DNA from: Nostoc indistinguendum CM1-VF10
GTDB taxonomy: Bacteria > Cyanobacteriota > Cyanobacteriia > Cyanobacteriales > Nostocaceae
NCBI GenBank assembly: GCA_019359215.1
Contig: JAHHHS010000015.1
Location: 50,019 to 114,018 of the forward strand
DNA: 64,000 nt
Direction of reading: 5' to 3'
The translations under genes were made by a program, and so were the position numbers. The notes below the pieces were generated by a model. The model was not told where the DNA came from, ran no database searches, and saw only the letters and a program-made list of their open reading frames with translations. Each line of letters starts with the position of its first letter. The first letter of the stretch is position 1. Shown here piece by piece: positions 1 to 8,154 of this stretch.

Positions 1-3000
1 TTAGGATTAACAAAATCGTCAATAATTCCTAAGCGCTCTTTTGCCAGATTGTAATCTCGTCCTTGATTGTTGTTTTTATCTTTATATGGACGTTGCAGGA
101 TACTTAAGAGTGCTTTATCTTCAACAACACGTATTGGCTCATTACGGCCATCAACATAGATAGTTTCTATAATTGGCGGAAATAGAGCATCAACACGTCG
201 CTGCAAGTTTTTAAATTGAGAATTATCGAGTTTGTTATCTAGTAAAACTTGTTTGGCAATTCTTAAATTTGCTTCGACTACATAATTGCACTGGAAACCA
301 AACCACTCCTTCCCTTCTTTAGAGTCCCAAGATGCATCAGTGCGCCACAGAGCAAAGGCTTCACCTCGGTCATCCCAGTTTATATAGTTCCAGAGTGCTT
401 CGACAAATCCTTCCCCAACTCGAAAGAGTTTAATACCAGGATTCTGGTTTGCTACCCTACGATTATAAGTACCAAATTGGTCTAGGTAACTATCAGCAAA
501 ACGGTTTTTTAACTCATTTATGGGAACCAATGTCCGTGTTGACGGTTGATAACGTCGCATATCTGATGAATCTGGATTATTCAGTCCTCTGAATCCCAGC
601 GCGTCACAAATCCAACCTTCAATTGCTCGTTTCATTTCTAGATGACAAGCATCGTAATTATCTAACTCTTGAAAATACTCTGTGGCAATTTCATCGTTAG
701 CGTCAATTTCATCTAAAGCATTTTGTTCGCTAATTTTTGCTATTTCGGTTTCAATTTGCTCTTGAATTGGTGAAATCATTTCTAACAATCCAGCAGCACT
801 TGATTGAAACAAAGCTGTTTCTAATTCTGCAAGTTTATCATCTACATAAAACTGTAAACTCGCAATTGATTGTTGGAAAATACCAAACCCATCTTTCAAT
901 ACTTGATACCAAGCATTGTGGGGGCTATCTTCCAAATAAGGGCCAATCAAAACACAAGATTGGACTCCAATTTTGCTACCAATGCGGTCAAGTCTACCAA
1001 GTCTTTGCTCTAATTGATTAGGCGACCAAGGAAGGTCAAAGTGAATTAACCAATCGGCAAATTGGAGGTTAAGTCCTTCTTCTCCAGAGCGATCGCATAC
1101 TAGAATAAAGCAGTTTGGGTTATTCCTGAACTTACTTAAGCCTTCCTCAACTTTGTCTGGTGATTCCCCAAATTGATGTTTGGCTATTGTCTCTGCACCA
1201 AAGGTATCAGACAAATACCGGACTATTTCGCCACAAGTTTGCACAAAACTGGTGAATACAACAAATTTGGGCAGAATATCGCCAGAAATTGGTCTCTTGA
1301 TTCTCTGCTGTATCCTCGTGATGAATTCTTTTTGATTCTTCCGAACGTTTGCGGGAATTTTGAAGTATGTACCTAGCTGATTTAGCAGTACTGTTTTCAA
1401 ATTTTCCGTCCGTCCTCCGTCCTCTTGAGGTTGACGAATAATTTTGAGAAAGGATTGCAGAATCTCTTCTTCCCCTGAGAATTTGGGGGTTGTAGTTAAT
1501 AGGCGAATATCATCTTCTTTAAACTCTTGGGTGAGTTTAGCATGGGGCTTACCAGTTAACCGGGCGGTAATTACTTGCTCTAAAATCCCTAACCAAGTAC
1601 CAGCAGCTAGGAATAATAACAGAAAAATTCGCTGATATGCCTTTTCACCAGGAGCTACACTACGCCATTGATTGAGGAGTTCGTGGATATCAGGCGATCG
1701 CTCGTCTAAATCATACTCTTCTTTGGGCGTAAAATTGCGGTCAAAGATCACATCTTCCACCGCCGCGCGACGGTTGCGAAGCATTCGGCGGTGTAGTCGA
1801 TAGATATCGCTGACGTGAGTGCGAATCGCTTGAACGATTTGATCTTGCTCGGTAGAATTTGCTTGTAAATTTTCTAAATCATCCGCCAGCTTTTGTAAAT
1901 ACTCATCCTCAGCCAAGAGGTTTCGTAGTTGCTGCAAGTTGCTTTTAAGTACAGCAGGTTCAGCACCTTCTTTAAAAGAAAGCAGAAGTTTACCAATTTC
2001 TTGACGGCTTTCAACTTTGGCGCGAAAACCTGCTAAATCACCAATTTTATAGGTTGCTGGGTCGAGTAAGTGCAACATGGCCAGAAAATCTTGCTCATGA
2101 TTGAGAACAGGAGTGGCGGATAATAGAAGCAAGCCATCGCTTTTATGAGCAAGTTCTTTGCAATTCTGAAAACGCTGGCGCACTGCCGCATCCTTAGAGG
2201 TTGCCATTGCTGCAATATGATGGGCTTCATCTAAAATTAAGCAGCCTATCTTCGCTTTCAGGTTGATTTTATGGATATCTTCAACCGCCAGCACCGCTAC
2301 CCGTTTGCCAAAATGGGAAATGTAAAACTTGTTTTCTAACTCAAGCCGCCATTGTTTGAGCAAATATTGCGGAACTAATACCACCGCATTTTTTTTCGGT
2401 TCATCCAGAAGGAATTGACGCAGAATCGCACCCGCTTCAATGGTTTTTCCCAGTCCCACCTCGTCTGCTAGCAAGTAGCGTTGAATTGGGTCTTCCAGTA
2501 CCCGCCGCACAACTTCAACTTGGTGAGGATAAAGATTAATATTTGCCGAAATCAATCCCGTCATTCCGCGACTGACAGCGCGTTGCTTAATCAAGGATTT
2601 GACGAAAGCCAATCTTTTGTCGTGGAAGTAAGGCGTTTCGTGACCCTTCATCGCCAGAGTTTCGATGGGGTCTGTGTTTGGGAGATTACAACGAACGTAA
2701 ATATCTTCTTCAGTAGCGATCGCAGTTTTCTTGTCTGGTAAATCAATTTGATACATTTCTGTATCTTCATCCCAGATGAAAACTCTGCCAACTATCCATT
2801 TATCCTGAGTTTGGGACTTAATATAACATCGAGCTTGGGGTTCAAGCCTGACCTCAGAGAGAGAATTTAAAGGTAAAGTTTTTTGGAGACGTTGCCCTAT
2901 AGAGCAGAAATACTCAACGTTCGCATTGTCATCAGATATTTCTGTAACTTTTCCGATACCCAAAGAGTTATTCTGGGACTGTACCAATAAACCGAGCTTA

Positions 3001-3005
3001 ATCAT
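1..3005 (-). CDS. SNF2/RapA-type DEAD/DEAH helicase, C-terminus cut by window edge
   Basis: An uninterrupted minus-strand frame of about 1000 codons starts with ATG at 3005 and runs off the left edge. It carries the superfamily 2 motifs in order: Walker A (ADEVGLGKT, about residue 178), DEAH box (LILDEAHH, about 257), motif III (LLSATPV, about 290) and the C-lobe arginine-finger motif (QRLGRLDRIG, about 668). The DEVGLGKT form is typical of the RapA/SNF2 group of ATP-driven translocases. The small N-terminal domain before the helicase core (MIKLGLLVQSQNNSLGIGKV) recalls DpdE of the 7-deazaguanine DNA modification islands, and DISARM-type helicases also share this core; neither can be settled here because the partner genes would lie outside the window. 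The helicase call is firm; the subfamily is inference. Confidence 0.85.
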   Translation of the reverse strand, partial: MIKLGLLVQSQNNSLGIGKVTEISDDNANVEYFCSIGQRLQKTLPLNSLSEVRLEPQARCYIKSQTQDKWIVGRVFIWDEDTEMYQIDLPDKKTAIATEEDIYVRCNLPNTDPIETLAMKGHETPYFHDKRLAFVKSLIKQRAVSRGMTGLISANINLYPHQVEVVRRVLEDPIQRYLLADEVGLGKTIEAGAILRQFLLDEPKKNAVVLVPQYLLKQWRLELENKFYISHFGKRVAVLAVEDIHKINLKAKIGCLILDEAHHIAAMATSKDAAVRQRFQNCKELAHKSDGLLLLSATPVLNHEQDFLAMLHLLDPATYKIGDLAGFRAKVESRQEIGKLLLSFKEGAEPAVLKSNLQQLRNLLAEDEYLQKLADDLENLQANSTEQDQIVQAIRTHVSDIYRLHRRMLRNRRAAVEDVIFDRNFTPKEEYDLDERSPDIHELLNQWRSVAPGEKAYQRIFLLLFLAAGTWLGILEQVITARLTGKPHAKLTQEFKEDDIRLLTTTPKFSGEEEILQSFLKIIRQPQEDGGRTENLKTVLLNQLGTYFKIPANVRKNQKEFITRIQQRIKRPISGDILPKFVVFTSFVQTCGEIVRYLSDTFGAETIAKHQFGESPDKVEEGLSKFRNNPNCFILVCDRSGEEGLNLQFADWLIHFDLPWSPNQLEQRLGRLDRIGSKIGVQSCVLIGPYLEDSPHNAWYQVLKDGFGIFQQSIASLQFYVDDKLAELETALFQSSAAGLLEMISPIQEQIETEIAKISEQNALDEIDANDEIATEYFQELDNYDACHLEMKRAIEGWICDALGFRGLNNPDSSDMRRYQPSTRTLVPINELKNRFADSYLDQFGTYNRRVANQNPGIKLFRVGEGFVEALWNYINWDDRGEAFALWRTDASWDSKEGKEWFGFQCNYVVEANLRIAKQVLLDNKLDNSQFKNLQRRVDALFPPIIETIYVDGRNEPIRVVEDKALLSILQRPYKDKNNNQGRDYNLAKERLGIIDDFVNP

Positions 3006-3335
3006 AGATCCAGTCCCCTGAATACACTAAAAGAACCTTCCAGACTAATTTGTTCACTTATATCTGGAAATTTTGCCGATCAACATTATAGATAATAAAC
3101 TGGCATCACAGTTTTTGTTATAGCGATCGCCATAGCCCAATCTTTTTCGCTTAAGAGCGAAAGGGTTTAAGTTTGCCTTTACCCCAATCCCAGTAACCTT
3201 TTTTTAGATCAAAAGGAAGATTGTTAGCCTTATCCGAAAAGTATTGCACAACAACCAATTAGTAAAATCAGCCCAAACGTTGATTTTCGTTCTAAAAGTT
3301 TACCTAAGCAGTAGCATTTTTAAATGCAGGGGGAC

Positions 3336-3398
3336 GCATTGGCATTGTCAGGCAACACAATGGCATTGTCAGGCGACGCATTGGCATTGCATTGCAGG
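3336..3398. repeat. Three tandem 21-nt units around GGCATTGTCAGGC
   Basis: Three adjacent 21-nt units (3336, 3357, 3378) share the core GGCATTGTCAGGC; the third diverges at its end. They sit in the 520-bp gap between the helicase start and the S4-domain gene, which otherwise shows no gene. The same core and the same 21-nt period recur at 17284-17388. Confidence 0.8.
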
Positions 3399-3525
3399 GT
3401 ATTGCCAAATTTAATTCACTATGAATTAATCAAATACTGTATTTAGCTGATTATGTGGTGCAACAGATTCACCCTTTGGCTTGATAACGGCACGATACAA
3501 TTAAAGTAATGTAGTTTTATTTACT

Positions 3526-3780
3526 ATGAAGAAAATCAGAGACAACACAATTAAGTTAAATCAATATTTAAAGTTGATGGGTATAGTGCCAAGTGGAGGA
3601 CAAGCCAAGCTGATGATTCAAGGTGGCGATGTCCAAGTCAACGGTATGCTGGAAACCCGACGAGGGCGGCGATTAGTGCCAGGTGATAAAGTGACAATAG
3701 AAGGAAAGACTTTAGAGGTGAATTTGGATAACAATGAATACCAAGACGTAGTAATAGATTCTACCGAACAAACTGAGTAA
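3526..3780 (+). CDS. RNA-binding S4 domain protein (YbcJ/RqcP-like)
   Basis: An 84-residue protein made almost entirely of one S4 RNA-binding fold: IKLNQYLKLMGIVPSGGQAK (helix and first turn), MIQGGDVQVNG (the signature loop) and GDKVTIEGKTLEV (last strand). The length matches the stand-alone S4 family that includes E. coli YbcJ; the related Hsp15/RqcP proteins bind stalled large ribosomal subunits. It ends 47 bp before arfB on the same strand, so the two are probably co-transcribed and may both act on stalled ribosomes. The family is clear; the role in ribosome rescue is inferred from family and neighbour. Confidence 0.85.
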   Translation: MKKIRDNTIKLNQYLKLMGIVPSGGQAKLMIQGGDVQVNGMLETRRGRRLVPGDKVTIEGKTLEVNLDNNEYQDVVIDSTEQTE

Positions 3781-3827
3781 AAGATTTTTATCGCAAATTG
3801 AAAAGTTTCTCTTTTGTTTTGTAAGCA

Positions 3828-4244
3828 ATGCTGCAAATTTCCAACAAAGTTATTATCCCACAGAGTGAGATTGAAATTAGTGCAATTCGTTCGCAAGGAG
3901 CGGGAGGCCAAAATGTAAATAAGGTTTCCACAGCTATTCACTTGCGCTTTGATATTGCGGCTTCATCATTACCCGATTATTATAAAGAACAGCTTTTAAA
4001 GCTGAACGATCGACGCATCACCCAGGACGGGGTTGTTGTAATCAAAGCGCAGGAACACCGAAGCCAAGAGAATAATCGGGAATCAGCTTTGAAACGGCTT
4101 CAAGAACTCATTCAAAGTGCAGTTGTAGTCACGATAAAACGCAAACCCACGAAACCAAGTCGCAGTTCTCAAAGAAAGCGCCTTGACTACAAAACTAAGC
4201 GCGGACAGGTTAAGTCTAACAGAGCGGAAGTGACAGATTATTGA
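3828..4244 (+). CDS. arfB: Alternative ribosome-rescue factor ArfB (peptidyl-tRNA hydrolase)
   Basis: A 138-residue protein with the release-factor catalytic motif GGQ inside IRSQGAGGQNVNKVSTAIHL (about residues 20-40). This domain enters the A site of ribosomes stalled at the end of a broken mRNA and hydrolyses the peptidyl-tRNA ester. The C-terminal tail is strongly basic (KRKPTKPSRSSQRKRLDYKT), as expected for the ArfB tail that enters the empty mRNA channel. It lacks the codon-recognition domains of RF1/RF2, and its length is normal for ArfB. It follows the S4-domain gene closely. Confidence 0.93.
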   Translation: MLQISNKVIIPQSEIEISAIRSQGAGGQNVNKVSTAIHLRFDIAASSLPDYYKEQLLKLNDRRITQDGVVVIKAQEHRSQENNRESALKRLQELIQSAVVVTIKRKPTKPSRSSQRKRLDYKTKRGQVKSNRAEVTDY

Positions 4245-4387
4245 TTTATAAATTATAACTTAGTACTCAATTTTGTTGCAAAATCTTACCAGAGAACTAA
4301 GAGTAATTCCTTCGATTGACACTGGTCAAGGTCATGACTTAGTTGGTTAACTTGAGAATAGCAACTATTTCTTAAAGGTGGAAAAAG

Positions 4388-4564
4388 ATGAATAAGACAT
4401 TACTAACAATTTTGATGCTTGCACTGTTACTCTTATTCATTATCTCTCCCTTTGCTGCCCTTACTAGTTTAATGCTGCTAGTGTTAGTTTCGGCATTTTT
4501 CTCTTTACTAGGAAATTTGTTCCAAGCAATAATTGGTGGTGACACCGACCCTAAAAGGTCATAA
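4388..4564 (+). CDS. Small hydrophobic membrane protein (58 aa)
   Basis: A 58-codon frame starting MNKTLLTILMLALLLLFIIS and ending GGDTDPKRS. Two hydrophobic stretches (about residues 4-22 and 25-45) separated by a short turn suggest a small inner-membrane hairpin with a polar C-terminal tail. A purine-rich stretch (AAAGGTGGAAAAAG) precedes the ATG. I do not recognise a named family. Confidence 0.6.
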   Translation: MNKTLLTILMLALLLLFIISPFAALTSLMLLVLVSAFFSLLGNLFQAIIGGDTDPKRS

Positions 4565-4744
4565 AAGCAAAATTCCAAATGAAGATCAGATTTCAGAACT
4601 ATTGTGATGTTACATGGAAAAGCCGCTTTCAAGGTGCGATCGCTTTGGCGGCTCTCTTGTTGACACTCTCTACAATCGACAAGTTTTGAGCTTAAAAATC
4701 AATTTTCATCTTAAAAGATTCCCCAAAGTCCGCTTTTGTCAAAT

Positions 4745-5299
4745 TTAAGGTAATTTACTCAGTGGTGTTGCTAAACCGTCAATGCTGACGAGATTTTTCT
4801 TCTGTTGATATTCTCGAACTCCCTCTTCGCCTTTTTTACTAGCCCAGTTTACTAAAGTCTCGCGCTGACCTTGATATTCATAGAGTGGTACGCCAAAACC
4901 ACAGGAAGTCTGTATTTTGTCAATGTCAGCGACGATAATTTGACGAGTTCCAGGCATCGGCACAAACAAAGAGTACAGAGAGTCCCAATCGGGAGAACTC
5001 GGTAAAATTGTCTTTCCTTGACCGTAAAGACGCAGAATAGAGGCGGGTTCCTCAAAAGCGCAAAACATAAAGGTTATCCGCCCATTTTCTTGCAAATGGG
5101 CTGATGTTTCGTTACCACTGCCTGTAAGGTCTACGTAACCTACTCGGTTGGGAGAGAAGACGCGAAAGCAGCCTAAACCTTTAGGAGACAGGTTAACATG
5201 ACCTGTAGGACTCAAGGGTGCAGAGCCTACAAAGAAAATGTGTTGGGCAGCAATAAAGCCTTGCAGTTCTTCAGTAATACAGTCAAAAAGTTTAGCCAT
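4745..5299 (-). CDS. Pyridoxamine 5'-phosphate oxidase-fold protein
   Basis: A 184-residue protein of the PNPOx-like split-barrel fold, which usually binds FMN or a related cofactor. The N-terminal part (FFVGSAPLSPTGHVNLSPKG), the central GRITFMFCAFEEPASILRLYG and the later strands match the cyanobacterial pyridoxamine-oxidase-related group; length is typical. True PdxH activity is unlikely, because the substrate-binding C-terminus of PdxH is not evident. No operon partner: the next gene upstream (DUF937) starts more than 600 bp away. Confidence 0.85.
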   Translation of the reverse strand: MAKLFDCITEELQGFIAAQHIFFVGSAPLSPTGHVNLSPKGLGCFRVFSPNRVGYVDLTGSGNETSAHLQENGRITFMFCAFEEPASILRLYGQGKTILPSSPDWDSLYSLFVPMPGTRQIIVADIDKIQTSCGFGVPLYEYQGQRETLVNWASKKGEEGVREYQQKKNLVSIDGLATPLSKLP

Positions 5300-5405
5300 A
5301 GACTATTTGCTAATTTCCCATCTTCTCAGCCTATGTCTTTGCTAAACATCTAGCAAGGCCTAACTGCCGATGTTTAAGGGAGTGGGGAGTGGGGGTTAAA
5401 AAGTG

Positions 5406-5930
5406 TTAACGTTTCATATGCCGACTAGCCATTTGGATGGCATCAGCGATATCGACATCACCATCACCGTCAGCATCCAAGAAAGAATTCAGTACAGAAT
5501 TCCCGCCAGTTTGGGGATTCTGAGCATTTGCACCTGATTTCAAAAAATTAAGTACCAAAGGTACTGCTAAAGGCAGCAATTGTTGAACTATACCAGCATC
5601 CAATCCAGTGCGCTGGGCAGCAACCTGAGCTACCTGTTGTTGTATCTGAGGAGAAAACAGCGAATTGACCGCTTGAGGGTTAGGAGAAGTACCGGCATAT
5701 TGATTAACTAGAGTTTGTGCAGCTTGATTACCATCTGTGGCTTGCTTTTGTTGTAAAGCAGAACGCACTTGACTACCGACAATAGATAAAACTGATTGGA
5801 TGGTAGAAGGGTTTGTGCCAGTGCGATCGCTCATCTGCTGTACACTGTTGACAATACCTCCGAGTTGACCTAAGCTGCCCTGTTGATTGGGATTAGCAAC
5901 GGCACCAAGAATTTGATCGAAAAGTCCCAT
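5406..5930 (-). CDS. DUF937 protein with EF-hand-like C-terminal loop
   Basis: A 174-residue protein with a Gln-rich DUF937 domain: MGLFDQILGAVANPNQQGSL at the start, alternating short helices, and LLPLAVPLVLNFL near residue 125. Near the C-terminus the loop DADGDGDVDIADA matches a calcium-binding EF-hand/dockerin loop with Asp at the usual ligand positions. There is no signal peptide. Function unknown; calcium binding is inferred from the loop. Confidence 0.85.
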   Translation of the reverse strand: MGLFDQILGAVANPNQQGSLGQLGGIVNSVQQMSDRTGTNPSTIQSVLSIVGSQVRSALQQKQATDGNQAAQTLVNQYAGTSPNPQAVNSLFSPQIQQQVAQVAAQRTGLDAGIVQQLLPLAVPLVLNFLKSGANAQNPQTGGNSVLNSFLDADGDGDVDIADAIQMASRHMKR

Positions 5931-6061
5931 AAGTTTGTTTCTCTCTTTGTTCTCAAAAGCTTGCCAAAATTGCCATTGATCTACTTAAAAGTTAGAACAT
6001 GCAAGCTTCATAATGAACGAATAAAATTTCAAAAGCTACTAGCTTAAGGATGATAAATCGA

Positions 6062-7765
6062 TTAAGCGATACCTGCTTTAGGCAGAGCCAATACAAACTC
6101 TGTACCTCTATTTAACTCAGATTGGCAGGTAATTTTACCTTGATGTTTTTCTACCACAATCTGATATGCGATCGCTAGCCCCAAACCAGTACCAATGCCT
6201 CGTGGTTTAGTTGTAAAAAATGTTTCAAATATCTTTTTCTGATTTTCTGCTGAAATACCAGAGCCGTTGTCTGCAATTCGCACTATCACCAAATTATTCT
6301 GCCAGCATTCTGTGATAATGGTGATTTCAGGGAGAAATTCGGGGTTCTCAGCCGATTTTTGCTCCAAAGCATCGATGGCATTGCTGAGAAGATTCATAAA
6401 TACCTGATAAAGTAAACCTGTGTAGCCTGGAATCGCTGGAATATCTCCATAGCTGCGAACAAGGCTAATACCATTTTTCAGGCGATTGTTCAGAATCAAC
6501 AGTGTACTATCTATACAAGCGTGTAGCTCTACTAACTGCGCTTCCCCATCATCTAAACGAGAGAAATCTTTCAAACTTCGGACAATTTCTCGCGTGCGGT
6601 CAGCGCCAACTGTCATAGAGTTGAAGAGTTTTGGTAAATCTACTTCTAGAAACTCCAAATCAATTTCTTCTGTTAAAGTTTGCAGATCAGTGGAAGGATG
6701 AGGAACTTCAGCTTTGTATGTTTGTAGTAGCGATAACAGGTCTTGAGTATAGGTTTTCGCGTGTACGAGGTTTCCAGAAATAAAATTTATAGGATTATTA
6801 ATTTCGTGAGCTACACCAGCCAACATCCGTCCTAAACTAGACATTTTTTCGCTCTGAATTAAGCGAACTTGCGCCTCGGCTTGTTGTTCTTCTAAAAGGT
6901 GCTTCACCTGTTGGATTAGCTGGTTAAGGGAACTAGTTAAAGCCCCAACTTCATCTTGGGTAATTACAGGCGCTTGCAAGTCAAAATTGGCTTCTTGGGT
7001 AACTCTTTTGGCGATATTAGTCACCGCGTTAATGGGATGGGCGATAATTCTACTTGTGTAGAAAGCCAGAATCGCAGCGATCGCCGCTGACAGCAGCATA
7101 CTACCAATAATAATCTGAGCTTGCATGAGTGCAGCCTTTTCTTGGGCTACATCAGCTTCCTCTTGACGTTCTTGAACTGTTTTAGCAAAGTCACTTAACT
7201 CATGGGCAAATTGATAAAACTTTAGAGCATCCTGACTTTGACTGAATTTCAAAATTAATTGCTGTGCTTTTATAGCTCCCTCTGGCTGTGAAGTTAATGG
7301 CAAAATTTGCCGAATCAACGACTTTAGTTGTTCAAAATATGCGGCTATTGGGCGCTTATGCTTTGTAAGCAGAGCTTGTAAATCCACTTGAGAAGTGGTT
7401 TGACTAAATTGTTGTGCCTGAGAAAGCAACGTTTCCGCATCTACCATATCGGTTTTAAAATCAGAAATTCCCCTTTGCAACGCTTGCGGTTGCTGCAAAA
7501 AAGGCAGTATTTCTTGCTGGTGGATCTGTATTACTAACAGTTCGCCTTGCAGACTACTTAACAAGCTTCCTTCTTCATCTGCCAAGATCATCTGTTGTCT
7601 AGCTTGTTGGAAATAGCGATCGCCTATTACTAACCCTGTCGTTGTTCCCAAAACTGCAACTCCTAAAGCCAGTCCGTACCCACAAAAAATTTTTTGCCGA
7701 ATACTAAGCTGGTGGAATTTTTGTTGAACCCAGTTAAAGTACCTTAATTTAGGTGTGGCAGTCAT
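6062..7765 (-). CDS. Membrane sensor histidine kinase (HAMP-HisKA-HATPase)
   Basis: A 567-residue kinase. A first transmembrane helix (about 24-50) and a second (about 215-240) flank a periplasmic helical sensor domain of about 165 residues rich in Gln. A HAMP linker follows, then the phosphoacceptor region with GVAHEINNP (His near residue 317) and an ATPase domain with N box (NLLSNAIDALEQ), G1 (DNGSGIS) and G2 (GIGTGLGLAIAYQI). No receiver domain and no adjacent response regulator, so it is an orphan kinase. The HEINNP subtype recurs in the broken kinases at 32.5 and 36.7 kb. Confidence 0.92.
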   Translation of the reverse strand: MTATPKLRYFNWVQQKFHQLSIRQKIFCGYGLALGVAVLGTTTGLVIGDRYFQQARQQMILADEEGSLLSSLQGELLVIQIHQQEILPFLQQPQALQRGISDFKTDMVDAETLLSQAQQFSQTTSQVDLQALLTKHKRPIAAYFEQLKSLIRQILPLTSQPEGAIKAQQLILKFSQSQDALKFYQFAHELSDFAKTVQERQEEADVAQEKAALMQAQIIIGSMLLSAAIAAILAFYTSRIIAHPINAVTNIAKRVTQEANFDLQAPVITQDEVGALTSSLNQLIQQVKHLLEEQQAEAQVRLIQSEKMSSLGRMLAGVAHEINNPINFISGNLVHAKTYTQDLLSLLQTYKAEVPHPSTDLQTLTEEIDLEFLEVDLPKLFNSMTVGADRTREIVRSLKDFSRLDDGEAQLVELHACIDSTLLILNNRLKNGISLVRSYGDIPAIPGYTGLLYQVFMNLLSNAIDALEQKSAENPEFLPEITIITECWQNNLVIVRIADNGSGISAENQKKIFETFFTTKPRGIGTGLGLAIAYQIVVEKHQGKITCQSELNRGTEFVLALPKAGIA

Positions 7766-7867
7766 GGTATAACTCGCTATTGAATTTTTTTAGTAGGCGG
7801 TTTTTTATCAAAAACAAGAAATCCAGCCGCAAGGGAGAACACATTTGATACAAAATGCGCTCTTAGT

Positions 7868-8134
7868 TTATCAAAAGAAGCTTTTTTGTATCCTGGTTAA
7901 AAATACTGAAACTATGAAGATTAGGAGTATCTGTCTGCTAAATGTTTACAGAAGAGAGCATAGGGAGAAAAAAGTCTAACTCAAGCCTATTGACATATAA
8001 ATTTCTTGTAGGGGCACAGCAATGCTGTGCCCTTACGTTTCACTCAAAGGTTCAAATTTCACAAAAGTTGCTTCTTGCTACTCTGGTAAAAAATGCTGAA
8101 ACTATTAAAATCAGAAGCATCTGCCTGCTGAATA
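7868..8134. repeat. Imperfect direct duplication of about 75 bp upstream of the GTPase gene
   Basis: The segment 7868-7943 and the segment 8054-8134 align over most of their length: both contain ATCAAAAG/CACAAAAG, a T-rich stretch, TCTGGT-like, ACTGAAACTAT, and CATCTGCCTGCTGAAT-like sequence, at roughly 80 percent identity by eye. A palindromic repeat (8008-8036) lies between the two copies. This stretch holds no credible gene. Confidence 0.65.
8008..8036. repeat. Palindromic repeat GTAGGGGCACAG...CTGTGCCCTTAC
   Basis: Near-perfect inverted repeat with arms GGGCACAGCA and TGCTGTGCCC. A second copy is at 11030-11057, where the centre differs but the ends GTAGGGGCACA and TGTGCCCTTAC are the same. 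This is a dispersed REP-like family of Nostocales genomes. Confidence 0.8.
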
Positions 8135-8154
8135 TTCACTAATCTTTCCCAACC

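Noticed and set aside
737..2741. Several plus-strand frames of 60-95 codons opposite the helicase
   Set aside because: They lie wholly inside the clear minus-strand helicase reading frame.
7942..8142. 66-codon plus-strand frame before the GTPase gene
   Set aside because: It spans a palindromic repeat and a duplicated leader and matches no protein family.
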